Source: Vagococcus allomyrinae
GTDB lineage: Bacteria; Bacillota; Bacilli; Lactobacillales; Vagococcaceae
Reading direction: 5' to 3'
Length of the DNA stretch: 64,000 bases
Assembly (NCBI RefSeq): GCF_017829975.1
Contig: NZ_JAEEGA010000001.1
Coordinates: 434,001 to 498,000 of the forward strand
The translations under genes were made by a program, and so were the position numbers. Numbering within the stretch: the stretch's first letter is position 1; every line of letters starts with the position of its first letter. The notes beneath the pieces were generated by a model that saw only the letters and a program-made list of their open reading frames with translations, made no database searches and was not told where the DNA came from. This document shows positions 56,948 to 64,000 of this stretch, piece after piece.

Positions 56948-58621
56948 TTGAGTAACATCAAAATTATTCCATTAGGCGGTGTCCGTGAGAACGGAAAAAA
57001 CATGTACATCGTAGAAGTGGAAGAAGAGATTTTTATTTTAGACTGTGGTCTAAAATATCCAGAAAATGATCAGTTAGGAATTGATGTCGTGATTCCCGAT
57101 TTTTCTTATCTTGTTGAAAATAAAGATAAGATCGCTGGTGTTTTCTTAACCCATGGACATGCAGATGCGATTGGGGCGTTACCGTACCTATTGGAAAGTA
57201 TCAGTGTGCCAGTTTTTGGAACGGAGTTAACGATTGAGTTAGCCAAATTAAATGTGGAAAGCTATGCTGGTTCAAAACAGTTTAAAGATTTCCATGTGAT
57301 CAATGAGTTTACTGAAATTGATTTTGAATTTGGAACGGTTAGTTTCTTTAGAACGACCCATACTATTCCAGATTCTGTTGGTATCTCAGTCAAAACCAAA
57401 GAAGGCAATATTGTGTACACAGGTGATTTTAAGTTTGATCACAGTGCGATTCCGATGTACCAAACAGACTTTGCGCGATTAGCAGAAATTGGTAAGGAAG
57501 GCGTGTTGGCCCTTTTAAGTGATTCTTCCAATGCGGAAAATCCAATTCAAGTAGTGTCAGAGCGTCAAATTTCGGAAGAAGTGTTTGATACTTTGCGTTA
57601 TTGGGATGGGCGGATTATTGTAGCCAGTGTGGCTAGTAATATTCAACGTGTTCAGCAAGTTCTCGATGCGGCCCATCGTTCTTTACGAAAAGTGGTCTTA
57701 ACTGGCGAGGATTTAGAGCGAATTATTCGGACGGCCATCAAGTTGGATAAATTAACTTTGGCAAGTGAAGATTTAATTATTGAAGCCAAAGACATGAAAA
57801 ATTATCAACCAGAAGAATTATTAATTTTGGAAACAGGTCGTATGGGTGAACCAATCAAAGCTCTTCAACGAATGGCAAGTAGCCGAACTCGTGGTATTAA
57901 CATTCAGGAAGGTGACCTAGTTTACATCACGACGACACCGTCGATCGCCATGGAAACGACAGTGGCTAAAACGGAAGACATGATTTATCGAGCTGGCGGA
58001 ACGGTTAAAACGATTTCTGACAACTTCCGTGTTTCGGGTCATGCCAGTCCGAATGATTTAAAATTGATGCTGAATTTGATGAAACCAAAATTCTTTATTC
58101 CGATTCAAGGAGAATACCGTGTTTTAGCAGCGCATGCTGATTTGGCAAATGAGTTGGGAATTCCGTATAAAAACATTTATTTAACCGGTCGTGGTGATAT
58201 GTTGGAATACAAAGATGGTCGTATGCATATTGCTGGAACAGCAGATGCGGATAATGTCTTAATTGACGGTTTAGGTGTTGGCGATATTGGTAATATCGTT
58301 TTACGAGACCGTCGTATTCTTTCGGAAGATGGCGTGTTTATTGCTGTGACAACGATCAACCGTAAGCAACAAAAAATTGTGGCTCGCCCTCAAATTACCT
58401 CAAGAGGATTTGTTTATGTGAAAGAAAGCAAAGACTTGATGAAGGAAAGTGCGACGATTGTTGAAGATATCATTCAAGAAAACTTAAAAAATAATGATTT
58501 TGAATGGGGCAAGCTAAAACAAGACATCCGGGAGCAATTGAGCCGTTACTTGTTTGAACAAACCAAACGTCGACCAGTGATTTTACCAGTTATTATGGAA
58601 ACAAGTCAACGTAAAAAATAG
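56948..58621 (+). CDS. rnjB: Ribonuclease J2
   Basis: The 557-residue beta-CASP/metallo-beta-lactamase ribonuclease begins at TTG 56948 after GAGGTGAAAG. Its metal motif is HGHADA (69-74) where RNase J1 has HGHEDH, and the later IPVHGE-type His is Gln here (FIPIQGEYR). Such losses are typical of RNase J2, a weakly active partner of J1 in mRNA decay. The dapA-rnjB neighbourhood is the same as in Bacillus and supports the J2 assignment. J1 lies elsewhere. Confidence 0.88.
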   Translation: MSNIKIIPLGGVRENGKNMYIVEVEEEIFILDCGLKYPENDQLGIDVVIPDFSYLVENKDKIAGVFLTHGHADAIGALPYLLESISVPVFGTELTIELAKLNVESYAGSKQFKDFHVINEFTEIDFEFGTVSFFRTTHTIPDSVGISVKTKEGNIVYTGDFKFDHSAIPMYQTDFARLAEIGKEGVLALLSDSSNAENPIQVVSERQISEEVFDTLRYWDGRIIVASVASNIQRVQQVLDAAHRSLRKVVLTGEDLERIIRTAIKLDKLTLASEDLIIEAKDMKNYQPEELLILETGRMGEPIKALQRMASSRTRGINIQEGDLVYITTTPSIAMETTVAKTEDMIYRAGGTVKTISDNFRVSGHASPNDLKLMLNLMKPKFFIPIQGEYRVLAAHADLANELGIPYKNIYLTGRGDMLEYKDGRMHIAGTADADNVLIDGLGVGDIGNIVLRDRRILSEDGVFIAVTTINRKQQKIVARPQITSRGFVYVKESKDLMKESATIVEDIIQENLKNNDFEWGKLKQDIREQLSRYLFEQTKRRPVILPVIMETSQRKK

Positions 58622-58731
58622 TGCTACTCTTATTCTCTTCTGTCTGAAGAGGATAAGTTTTTTTGGTTTTTACTGAGAAGTGAAAGGTCAAGCGAGTTAG
58701 TGGGTGGATTTTAAGAAAGAAGGCGTTTTGT

Positions 58732-60174
58732 TTGGAGAAAGACTTAAGATCGGAATCACGCCATGAGGACTATAATCATCGTTGGCTTATTTTGCTTGCG
58801 ACTGGCTTATTTACCTTTATGTCGACTTTAGATGGGAGTATCGTCAATGTGGCGTTGCCGACCATATCAGCTGATATCGGTGTTAAGATGAATCAGGCTG
58901 AATGGGTGGTGTCGATTTACTTAATGACCGTCTGTGCGTGTTTGTTGTTATTCGGTAAAATTGGCGACAGTTTTGGCAAAGTGATGGTATTTAAATGGGG
59001 AACAGTGGTCTTTGTTTTAGGCTCGTTGTTATGTGGTATTCCTGGTTCTTTAACTATTTTATTAGTGGCAAGAGTCATTCAAGCGATTGGTGCTAGCATG
59101 ACCATGGCAACTGGAACAGGGATTATCACAGAAGTTTTCCCTATGAGTGAAAGAGGCAAAGCTCTCGGATTAATGGGATCCTTTGTTTCGTTAGGTTCCA
59201 TTACAGGGCCTGGCGTAGGCGGCTTGATTTTACATCATTTAGATTGGTCTTATATATTTTGGATCAATGTGCCTGTGGGCTTAGTTACGATTATACTCGG
59301 CCAACGCTATTTGCCCAAAGATAGGTTTCATTCTGGCAAAAGAATTGATGTGGTTGGCTTTATAACATTTGCATTATCAATCATGAGCTTTTTTGGTGGA
59401 GTGTTCATCGGGCAAGAAATTGGGTTCGATCATGGCTTGACCATAGGATTAATGGCAGTGGCCCTCACTAGTTTAGTTGCCTTTTACCGAATCGAAAAAA
59501 GAGTGGAGGATCCTTTAGTTCAATTTACCATCTTTAATAATAAGATGTTTACCGTAAGTTTGTTAGCAGCCTCCTTAATCTTCGTTAATAATTATTTTGC
59601 TAATGTAATCCTGCCTTTTTATTTGCAAAACTTAAGAGGGTTAACTTCTAGTAAGGCTGGCTTAATTATGATGATTTATCCCCTAGTAATGGTAGTTGGG
59701 GCTCCGATTAGTGGTGTCTTATCAGACAAAGTAGGTCCATTAATTTTGTGTTTATTTGGTTTGGTATTATTAACTGTTTCTCAATTAAGTTATATGCTAG
59801 TTGGAGCTGAAACGTCTCTTTATTTGTTTATGATTATTCCAGCTTTGATGGGATTGGGAAATGCGTTGTTTCAACCCCCGAATAATACGATCGTCATGGG
59901 TAGTGTGAACATGCAAGACTTAGGTGTTGCAGGTAGTTTAAATTCACTGGCACGTAATTTTGGAATGGTAGTCGGAGTTTCGTTATCAACGACGGTCTTG
60001 TATAACGCTATGTCTGCCAAAATGGGTGAAAAAGTCACAACATATTTAGCGGATCGTCCAGATGTATTTGTTTATGGGATGAATGTGACGTATTTTGTGT
60101 CATTTTTGATTTGCTTGGTGGCGCTAATGATGACTGGTTGGCGATATGTTAAAGGTCGAACTAAATGGGATTAA
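58732..60174 (+). CDS. MFS drug efflux transporter (DHA2, 14 helices)
   Basis: The 480-residue transporter starts at TTG 58732. It has 14 predicted helices, the DHA2 opening SIVNVALPTISADIGV, AEWVVSIYLM and the motif C sequence SITGPGVGG. It belongs with EmrB/QacA-type drug antiporters. The start is uncertain because the AAGAAGGCG site is rather far upstream. No regulator is adjacent. Confidence 0.85.
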   Translation: MEKDLRSESRHEDYNHRWLILLATGLFTFMSTLDGSIVNVALPTISADIGVKMNQAEWVVSIYLMTVCACLLLFGKIGDSFGKVMVFKWGTVVFVLGSLLCGIPGSLTILLVARVIQAIGASMTMATGTGIITEVFPMSERGKALGLMGSFVSLGSITGPGVGGLILHHLDWSYIFWINVPVGLVTIILGQRYLPKDRFHSGKRIDVVGFITFALSIMSFFGGVFIGQEIGFDHGLTIGLMAVALTSLVAFYRIEKRVEDPLVQFTIFNNKMFTVSLLAASLIFVNNYFANVILPFYLQNLRGLTSSKAGLIMMIYPLVMVVGAPISGVLSDKVGPLILCLFGLVLLTVSQLSYMLVGAETSLYLFMIIPALMGLGNALFQPPNNTIVMGSVNMQDLGVAGSLNSLARNFGMVVGVSLSTTVLYNAMSAKMGEKVTTYLADRPDVFVYGMNVTYFVSFLICLVALMMTGWRYVKGRTKWD

Positions 60175-60178
60175 TGAT

Positions 60179-60218
60179 AAAAAAGGTCAATCGTTGGCGG
60201 TTGTCTTTCTTTTTTTAA
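60179..60218 (+). terminator. Terminator after the MFS gene
   Basis: AAAAAGGTCAATCG and CGGTTGTCTTTCTTTTTTT form an imperfect stem with a 4-nt loop and a T-run. The remaining gap to 60391 shows nothing else clear. Confidence 0.6.
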
Positions 60219-60391
60219 GGGATATTTTACAAAAAATTCATTGTTGATTTATTATTAACAAAGCCTAACTATGTGAGTAGTCAAGGCTTTCAGCGAAATT
60301 GAAGGCGGTAGTCTGATATCTTGGGCTAATCTTTGTGAAAAACTGTATTACTCTTGAATTGAAAACTGTTATACTTATTGGCGCATTGTCT

Positions 60392-60420
60392 TTGTTATTT
60401 TGCTCATTAACGTTTATAAT
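60392..60420 (+). promoter_or_regulatory. Promoter of the YtoI-nrnA operon
   Basis: TTGTTA (60392-60397) and TATAAT (60415-60420) are 17 bp apart, 78 bp before the start codon. Confidence 0.65.
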
Positions 60421-60497
60421 AAGTCTATTAGACATAATTATTGTCATTGAAGCAGCGAGTTATTTTGGTAGTGACACAGAAAAGGAGAATAGATTGA

Positions 60498-61820
60498 ATG
60501 GCTACGAAACATGATCAAATTTTAGAGTATATCGAAACCTTGCCTGTCGGCGAACGGATATCAGTGCGTAGCATTGCGAAAACCCTTAGTGTGAGTGAAG
60601 GGACAGCATATCGGGCGATTAAAGAGGCAGAAAATACAGGATTAGTTTCCACGATTCAACGAGTAGGGACGATTCGAATTGAACGGAAAATGAAGAGTCA
60701 TTTTGAAAAATTGACTTTTGGTGAAGTCGTAAAGATTATTGAGGGGGAAATTTTAGGTGGGCGGAATGGTCTTGAGAAGGCTCTTTCGAAGTTTATTATT
60801 GGGGCAATGACTGAAAGTGCCATGGAACGCTATATTACGCCAGGTTCGTTGATGATTGTTGGTAACCGTGAAGAAGTGCAAATCTTGGCTTTAGAACGAG
60901 GGGCAGCCGTGTTAATCACTGGCGGATTGGAAACGACGGCTGAGATCATCGCGTTGGCAGATGAAGTTGGTCTACCTATTTTGAGCACCTCTTATGATAC
61001 CTTTACAGTGGCGACGATGATCAATCGTGCCATGAGCGATCAACTGATTAAAAAGGATATTATGTTAGTTGGAGATATCTTTACCTCTCTGGAGAAGACT
61101 AGCTTTTTATACACCACCGATACAGTGGCTGACTATCGGGAATTGTCTGATCGTACTAATCACACGCGTTTTCCCGTCGTCAATAAAAGTCAACGAGTTT
61201 TGGGCATCATCACTGCCAAGGATTTAATCGGTAAACAAGATTCCCAAACTTTGGATAAAGTGATGACCAAAGATCCGAACAATGTCAAGAAACACATGAG
61301 TGTGGCAAGTGTTGGTCACCTGATGATTTGGGATGGGCTGGAGATGATGCCTGTGGTAGAGGATGATTTATCGTTGATTGGGATTATTTCACGGCAAGAC
61401 GTCATGAAAGCTATGCAGTTGGCTCAACGACAACCACAAGTAGCCGACACTATCTCTGATCAGATTTCTGGTGAAATTACCACCATTGAAGGCTTGACTA
61501 AAAATGATGAGCCTCATTTTGCTTTTACCGTGACGCCACAAATGGTTAGTACGGTAGGCACGATTTCTTTTGGTGTGTTGAGTGAGATCATCAGTAATGT
61601 GTCGCAACGAACAATGTACCTTCATCAGCGGCGAAATGTGGTTATTGAACAAGTAAATTTACACTATTTCCGTTTGATTCAAATTGAAAGTGAGTTGGAT
61701 ATCCGGCCACGTGTGTTGGAAATTGGCCGCCGTTCAGCTAAGTTGGATATAGAGGTCTATCTAGAAAATGCGATTGTGGCAAAAGCAATCGTCATTTGCC
61801 AGTTGATGGAAAAAACATAG
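60498..61820 (+). CDS. YtoI-like protein: helix-turn-helix, DRTGG, CBS pair, hotdog domain
   Basis: The 440-residue protein has an N-terminal winged-helix domain (about 5-60), a DRTGG domain (about 75-180), two CBS domains (about 195-310, with FPVVNKSQRVLGIITAKDLIG and MPVVEDDLSLIGIISRQDVM) and a C-terminal hotdog thioesterase-like domain (about 330-435). This is the layout of B. subtilis YtoI, also next to nrnA. It probably senses a nucleotide through the CBS pair; targets are unknown. Confidence 0.85.
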   Translation: MATKHDQILEYIETLPVGERISVRSIAKTLSVSEGTAYRAIKEAENTGLVSTIQRVGTIRIERKMKSHFEKLTFGEVVKIIEGEILGGRNGLEKALSKFIIGAMTESAMERYITPGSLMIVGNREEVQILALERGAAVLITGGLETTAEIIALADEVGLPILSTSYDTFTVATMINRAMSDQLIKKDIMLVGDIFTSLEKTSFLYTTDTVADYRELSDRTNHTRFPVVNKSQRVLGIITAKDLIGKQDSQTLDKVMTKDPNNVKKHMSVASVGHLMIWDGLEMMPVVEDDLSLIGIISRQDVMKAMQLAQRQPQVADTISDQISGEITTIEGLTKNDEPHFAFTVTPQMVSTVGTISFGVLSEIISNVSQRTMYLHQRRNVVIEQVNLHYFRLIQIESELDIRPRVLEIGRRSAKLDIEVYLENAIVAKAIVICQLMEKT

Positions 61821-61838
61821 GGGAAAGAGGGAAAATAA

Positions 61839-62786
61839 ATGACTATTACACAAGAAATATTAGCAGAAATCAAGGCGTATGATCGAATCATTGTTCATCG
61901 ACATCAGCGACCAGATCCGGATGCATTAGGTTCTCAAGCAGGTCTAGTGGAGATTATTAAAGCCTCTTTTCCTGAAAAACAGGTATTCAAGGCTGGGGGA
62001 CCGATTGATGACTTAGGTTACATGACAGAGATGGATGAAATAGCCGATGACAGTTATCAAGGCGCGTTGGTCATTGTGACGGATACAGCAAATGCGCCTC
62101 GGATTAGCGATGACCGTTATCATCTAGGGGATAAGTTGATTAAAATTGACCATCATCCAAATGATGAGCCTTATGGCGATTTGTCGTGGGTGAATACGCA
62201 GGCTAGCAGCTGTAGCGAAATGATTGCTGATTTTTACACGGAATTTAAAGACGAACTAATCTTGACCGATGAAGGCGCTCGTTTATTATATGGCGGGATT
62301 GTTGGCGACACGGGTCGCTTTATGTATCCTGCTACTACTCCTCATACGTTTGAAGTAGTGGCGATGTTAACTCGCTTTAACTTTGATGCCCCTCGTTTAA
62401 ATCGCTATTTAAATGATACTACGCTTAATGTAGCGAAACTATCAGGCTATGTCTTACAACAGATGGAGCTTGATGAAGATGGTGCTGGTATGGTTTTATT
62501 ACCTTATAGCATTTTAGAAGAGTATGGTGTAACAGACGCTGAAACAGCAGCTCTGATTCCTTTACCAGGACAAGTGGATAGTGTGATTGCTTGGGGGATT
62601 TTTGTTGAGCAGCCAGAAGGTTATTATCGTGTACGGTTGCGATCGAAAGGTCCAGCAATTAACCAATTAGCTAAAGAACATAATGGCGGAGGACATCCAC
62701 TGGCCAGTGGAGCCAATGCTCGTGATTTGGCAGAAGTGGCGGAGATGTACAAAGAAATTCAAGAAATTGTCAAAAATAGTAAATAA
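61839..62786 (+). CDS. nrnA: DHH-family oligoribonuclease / PAP phosphatase NrnA
   Basis: The 315-residue DHH/DHHA1 phosphoesterase has HRHQRPDPDALGS (motif I), the DTA-containing strand, the KIDHHPND DHH motif and the C-terminal GGGHPLASGA. NrnA degrades nanoRNA and c-di-AMP breakdown product pApA, and 3'-phosphoadenosine 5'-phosphate. It follows the YtoI-like gene by 18 bp. Confidence 0.92.
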   Translation: MTITQEILAEIKAYDRIIVHRHQRPDPDALGSQAGLVEIIKASFPEKQVFKAGGPIDDLGYMTEMDEIADDSYQGALVIVTDTANAPRISDDRYHLGDKLIKIDHHPNDEPYGDLSWVNTQASSCSEMIADFYTEFKDELILTDEGARLLYGGIVGDTGRFMYPATTPHTFEVVAMLTRFNFDAPRLNRYLNDTTLNVAKLSGYVLQQMELDEDGAGMVLLPYSILEEYGVTDAETAALIPLPGQVDSVIAWGIFVEQPEGYYRVRLRSKGPAINQLAKEHNGGGHPLASGANARDLAEVAEMYKEIQEIVKNSK

Positions 62787-62854
62787 TAAACTAAAAAATG
62801 CTAGTTCTTTAGTTTGATTCTTTCGTGATCATTAATGTGGACTATTAGTTAAAC

Positions 62855-62919
62855 ATAATTGTGAGCACTCTGTGGCTAGTTGGCCTTTTGCCAAAGCTTG
62901 AACAGCCGCTCGCAATTAT
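62855..62919. other. Nested hairpin, candidate structured RNA or 3' UTR element
   Basis: ATAATTGTGAGC (62855-62866) pairs with GCTCGCAATTAT (62908-62919) with one wobble; inside, GGCT pairs with AGCC and TTGGC (62880) with GCCAA (62890) around CTTTT. No T-run follows. It lies between nrnA (weak AAACTAAA/TTTAGTTT terminator at 62789-62816) and the nuoE control region. Confidence 0.45.
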
Positions 62920-62980
62920 CAATAACTAGTAATTTCGCTTTGATTAGTTGGAAGGTCAGATGGAAAGAATATGGCTTTTT

Positions 62981-62997
62981 TTGTGATTTTTTCACAA
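62981..62997. promoter_or_regulatory. Rex/FNR-like inverted repeat 1
   Basis: TTGTGATTTTTTCACAA is TTGTGA and TCACAA separated by 5 bp. Rex and CRP/FNR-family sites normally have 6 bp there, so assignment is uncertain. Confidence 0.4.
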
Positions 62998-63009
62998 TTT
63001 CTCTATATT

Positions 63010-63028
63010 GAAAATGATAATCATTGTC
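63010..63028. promoter_or_regulatory. Fur box upstream of nuoE
   Basis: GAAAATGATAATCATTGTC matches the 19-bp Fur consensus GATAATGATAATCATTATC at 17 positions. It lies about 70 bp before the -10 box, suggesting that the operon, which encodes iron-sulfur proteins, is iron-responsive. Confidence 0.75.
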
Positions 63029-63054
63029 ATTGGTGATTTTTTTGTTAGTTAATA

Positions 63055-63071
63055 TTGAAAGTTTTTCACAA
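63055..63071. promoter_or_regulatory. Rex/FNR-like repeat 2
   Basis: TTGAAAGTTTTTCACAA shares TTG and TTTTTCACAATT with the repeat at 62981 and covers the region around the -35 position, but its left arm is degenerate. Confidence 0.35.
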
Positions 63072-63095
63072 TTAAGATGTTTTTTCAGAATAATT

Positions 63096-63104
63096 TGTTA
63101 TAAT
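63096..63104 (+). promoter_or_regulatory. nuoE promoter, extended -10
   Basis: TGTTATAAT is an extended -10 element (TGn-TATAAT). No good -35 box is present 17 bp upstream, which suits activator or repressor control. Confidence 0.7.
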
Positions 63105-63108
63105 GTGA

Positions 63109-63123
63109 TTGTAAGCGTTAACT
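63109..63123. promoter_or_regulatory. Catabolite-responsive element (CcpA site)
   Basis: TTGTAAGCGTTAACT fits the WTGNAARCGNWWWCA consensus at all but the last base. It lies directly after the -10 box, where bound CcpA blocks transcription. Confidence 0.72.
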
Positions 63124-63152
63124 TAAAAATTGAAAGGATGTGCAAAAAGCTA

Positions 63153-63656
63153 ATGAGTCAATTAAAAGTAGCCTTTGATTTTATTGAAACTGTCGATCAG
63201 CAAGGGGAATTTGCTGAGTGCCTGGATAGGCTCAAAGGGAAACCAGGTTCTGATATGCCAGCGTTACAAGAAGCGCAACGGATTTATGGTTACTTACCAA
63301 TTGAAGTCCTGGAAAGAATTGCTAGGGCATTTATGATTCCACTGGAGCGCCTGTACAGCACGGCAACTTTTTATTCTCAGTTTTCTTTCGTGCCGAAAGG
63401 GAAGTATACGATAAGTGTTTGTATGGGAACAGCTTGCTACGTGAAGGGGGCTGGAGATATTTTGGACAGTTACAGTGAGTCGTTAAAAATAGCGCCAGGA
63501 GAAACGACGACTGATCGCAAGTTTACTTTAGAATCTTGTCGGTGTATCGGCGCTTGTGGGCTCGCACCTGTGTTGACTGTTAATGAAGAAGTATTTGGCC
63601 GCCTGACTAAAAAGCGAGGAGACAAAGTACTAGTCACTTATCAAAAAGCAGATTAA
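63153..63656 (+). CDS. NuoE-like [2Fe-2S] subunit of an NADH-linked dehydrogenase or hydrogenase
   Basis: The 167-residue thioredoxin-like ferredoxin has the four cluster ligands in CMGTAC and CRCIGAC, after the helical domain RIYGYLPIEVLERIARAF. It would relay electrons with the NuoF-like subunit that follows. Aerotolerant lactic acid bacteria have no complex I, so the complex is more likely an NAD(P)-linked formate dehydrogenase or hydrogenase encoded beyond the window. ATG 63153 is the likely start although the AAAGG site is distant. Confidence 0.8.
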   Translation: MSQLKVAFDFIETVDQQGEFAECLDRLKGKPGSDMPALQEAQRIYGYLPIEVLERIARAFMIPLERLYSTATFYSQFSFVPKGKYTISVCMGTACYVKGAGDILDSYSESLKIAPGETTTDRKFTLESCRCIGACGLAPVLTVNEEVFGRLTKKRGDKVLVTYQKAD

Positions 63657-63733
63657 GTAGAACAAGTTGGGAAGGACTGTTACGAATGAACTCAAGTATT
63701 AGTAGCAGAATGGAACAGTGAGGAGTTGAAAGC

Positions 63734-64000
63734 ATGGAAAATTGGAGTCAGTTGAAGGCTCAGAAAGAGCAATATCGACATGAGATGAACATTCGTCTCA
63801 ATAGTGGGACTGTCCCTGGGATTACGAGAGAGATTATGGTGTGTGCTGGAACGGGATGTATCGCTTCTAAAAGCCAAGAATTTATTGCCGCATTAGTTGA
63901 ACAACTGGAAAAGAACGAGTTAGTCGATCAGGTGCGGATTGTTTCAACAGGTTGCTTTGGTTTATGTGCCCAAGGTCCGATCGTGATTATTTATCCTGAA
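63734..64000 (+). CDS. NuoF/HndC-like flavoprotein subunit, N-terminal part only
   Basis: The window ends inside this gene (89 codons seen). The visible part contains a thioredoxin-like [2Fe-2S] domain with cysteines in VCAGTGC and STGCFGLC. This N-terminal fusion is typical of the NADH-binding subunits of bifurcating or NADP-reducing hydrogenases and NAD-linked formate dehydrogenases; the NADH/FMN domain should follow. ATG 63734 follows AGGAG by 8 nt. It is 77 bp after nuoE and on the same strand. Confidence 0.78.
   Translation, partial: MENWSQLKAQKEQYRHEMNIRLNSGTVPGITREIMVCAGTGCIASKSQEFIAALVEQLEKNELVDQVRIVSTGCFGLCAQGPIVIIYPE

Noticed and set aside
62981-62997. Firm assignment of TTGTGA-N5-TCACAA as a Rex site
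   Set aside because: Rex and FNR/CRP-type sites need a 6-bp centre; kept only as a Rex/FNR-like repeat.

Overview
The window reads as a chromosomal segment of a low-GC Gram-positive bacterium of the Lactobacillales, most likely an Enterococcaceae member close to Vagococcus or Enterococcus. This is inferred from gene content, not from any search. The main pointers are a mevalonate pathway of enterococcal type (mvaS plus a thiolase/HMG-CoA reductase pair that looks like a split mvaE), a dhaKLM-gldA operon with DhaQ/DhaS regulators as in lactococci and enterococci, a GlpK with the HPr phosphorylation site His232, a heme-efflux HrtBA set with FhtR-like operators, and the asd-dapA-rnjB and YtoI-NrnA gene pairs. 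Gram-positive Shine-Dalgarno sequences are strong, and TTG and GTG starts are common. No tRNA, rRNA, CRISPR, prophage or insertion sequence was seen.

Layout. 0-3.7 kb: a lipoprotein flavin fumarate-reductase-like enzyme, a frameshifted metallo-beta-lactamase gene, and a TMEM175-like channel. 3.8-9.4 kb: dihydroxyacetone/glycerol catabolism (dhaK, dhaL, dhaM, gldA, dhaQ, a DUF6398 gene, dhaS) with a DhaS-type operator ahead of dhaK. 9.6-12.2 kb: a TetR repressor and an HrtBA heme exporter with two 14-bp operators. 12.5-18.2 kb: a five-gene oligopeptide ABC transporter and an OsmC protein. 19.7-26.3 kb: an ascorbate-type PTS with a SIS isomerase, two different aldolases and a PRD/EIIB/EIIA regulator, substrate unknown. 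26.3-27.7 kb: a TPP riboswitch controlling tenA-thiW. 27.7-34.3 kb: TraX, an adenine/adenosine deaminase, DUF924, a VTC-domain/DUF4956 pair and a DUF368 (PopT-like) protein. 34.6-38.3 kb: a solitary glpK and a MarR-MFS drug-efflux operon. 38.4-43.2 kb: an XRE regulator, a possible 19-residue amphipathic peptide, a membrane-anchored GH18 protein, an ECF sigma/anti-sigma pair and DUF1349. 43.4-48.2 kb: mvaS, thiolase, HMG-CoA reductase and proline iminopeptidase. 48.4-54.7 kb: DUF1846, an amber-interrupted secreted protein, a lipoprotein, PadR/DUF2812 and an ABC exporter. 54.9-62.8 kb: asd, dapA, rnjB, an MFS transporter, a YtoI-like regulator and nrnA. 63.1 kb to the end: nuoE and the start of nuoF, behind a control region with a Fur box and a catabolite-repression site.

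Points most worth attention: a six-G run that splits mvaE where one base would restore the fusion; four copies of an intergenic repeat family placed at gene ends; the nuoEF control region; the unassigned PTS/aldolase cluster; and a candidate leader or amphipathic peptide before the GH18 gene. Three point lesions (mvaE, the MBL gene, the secreted protein) could be biological or sequencing errors, and read-level data would decide.
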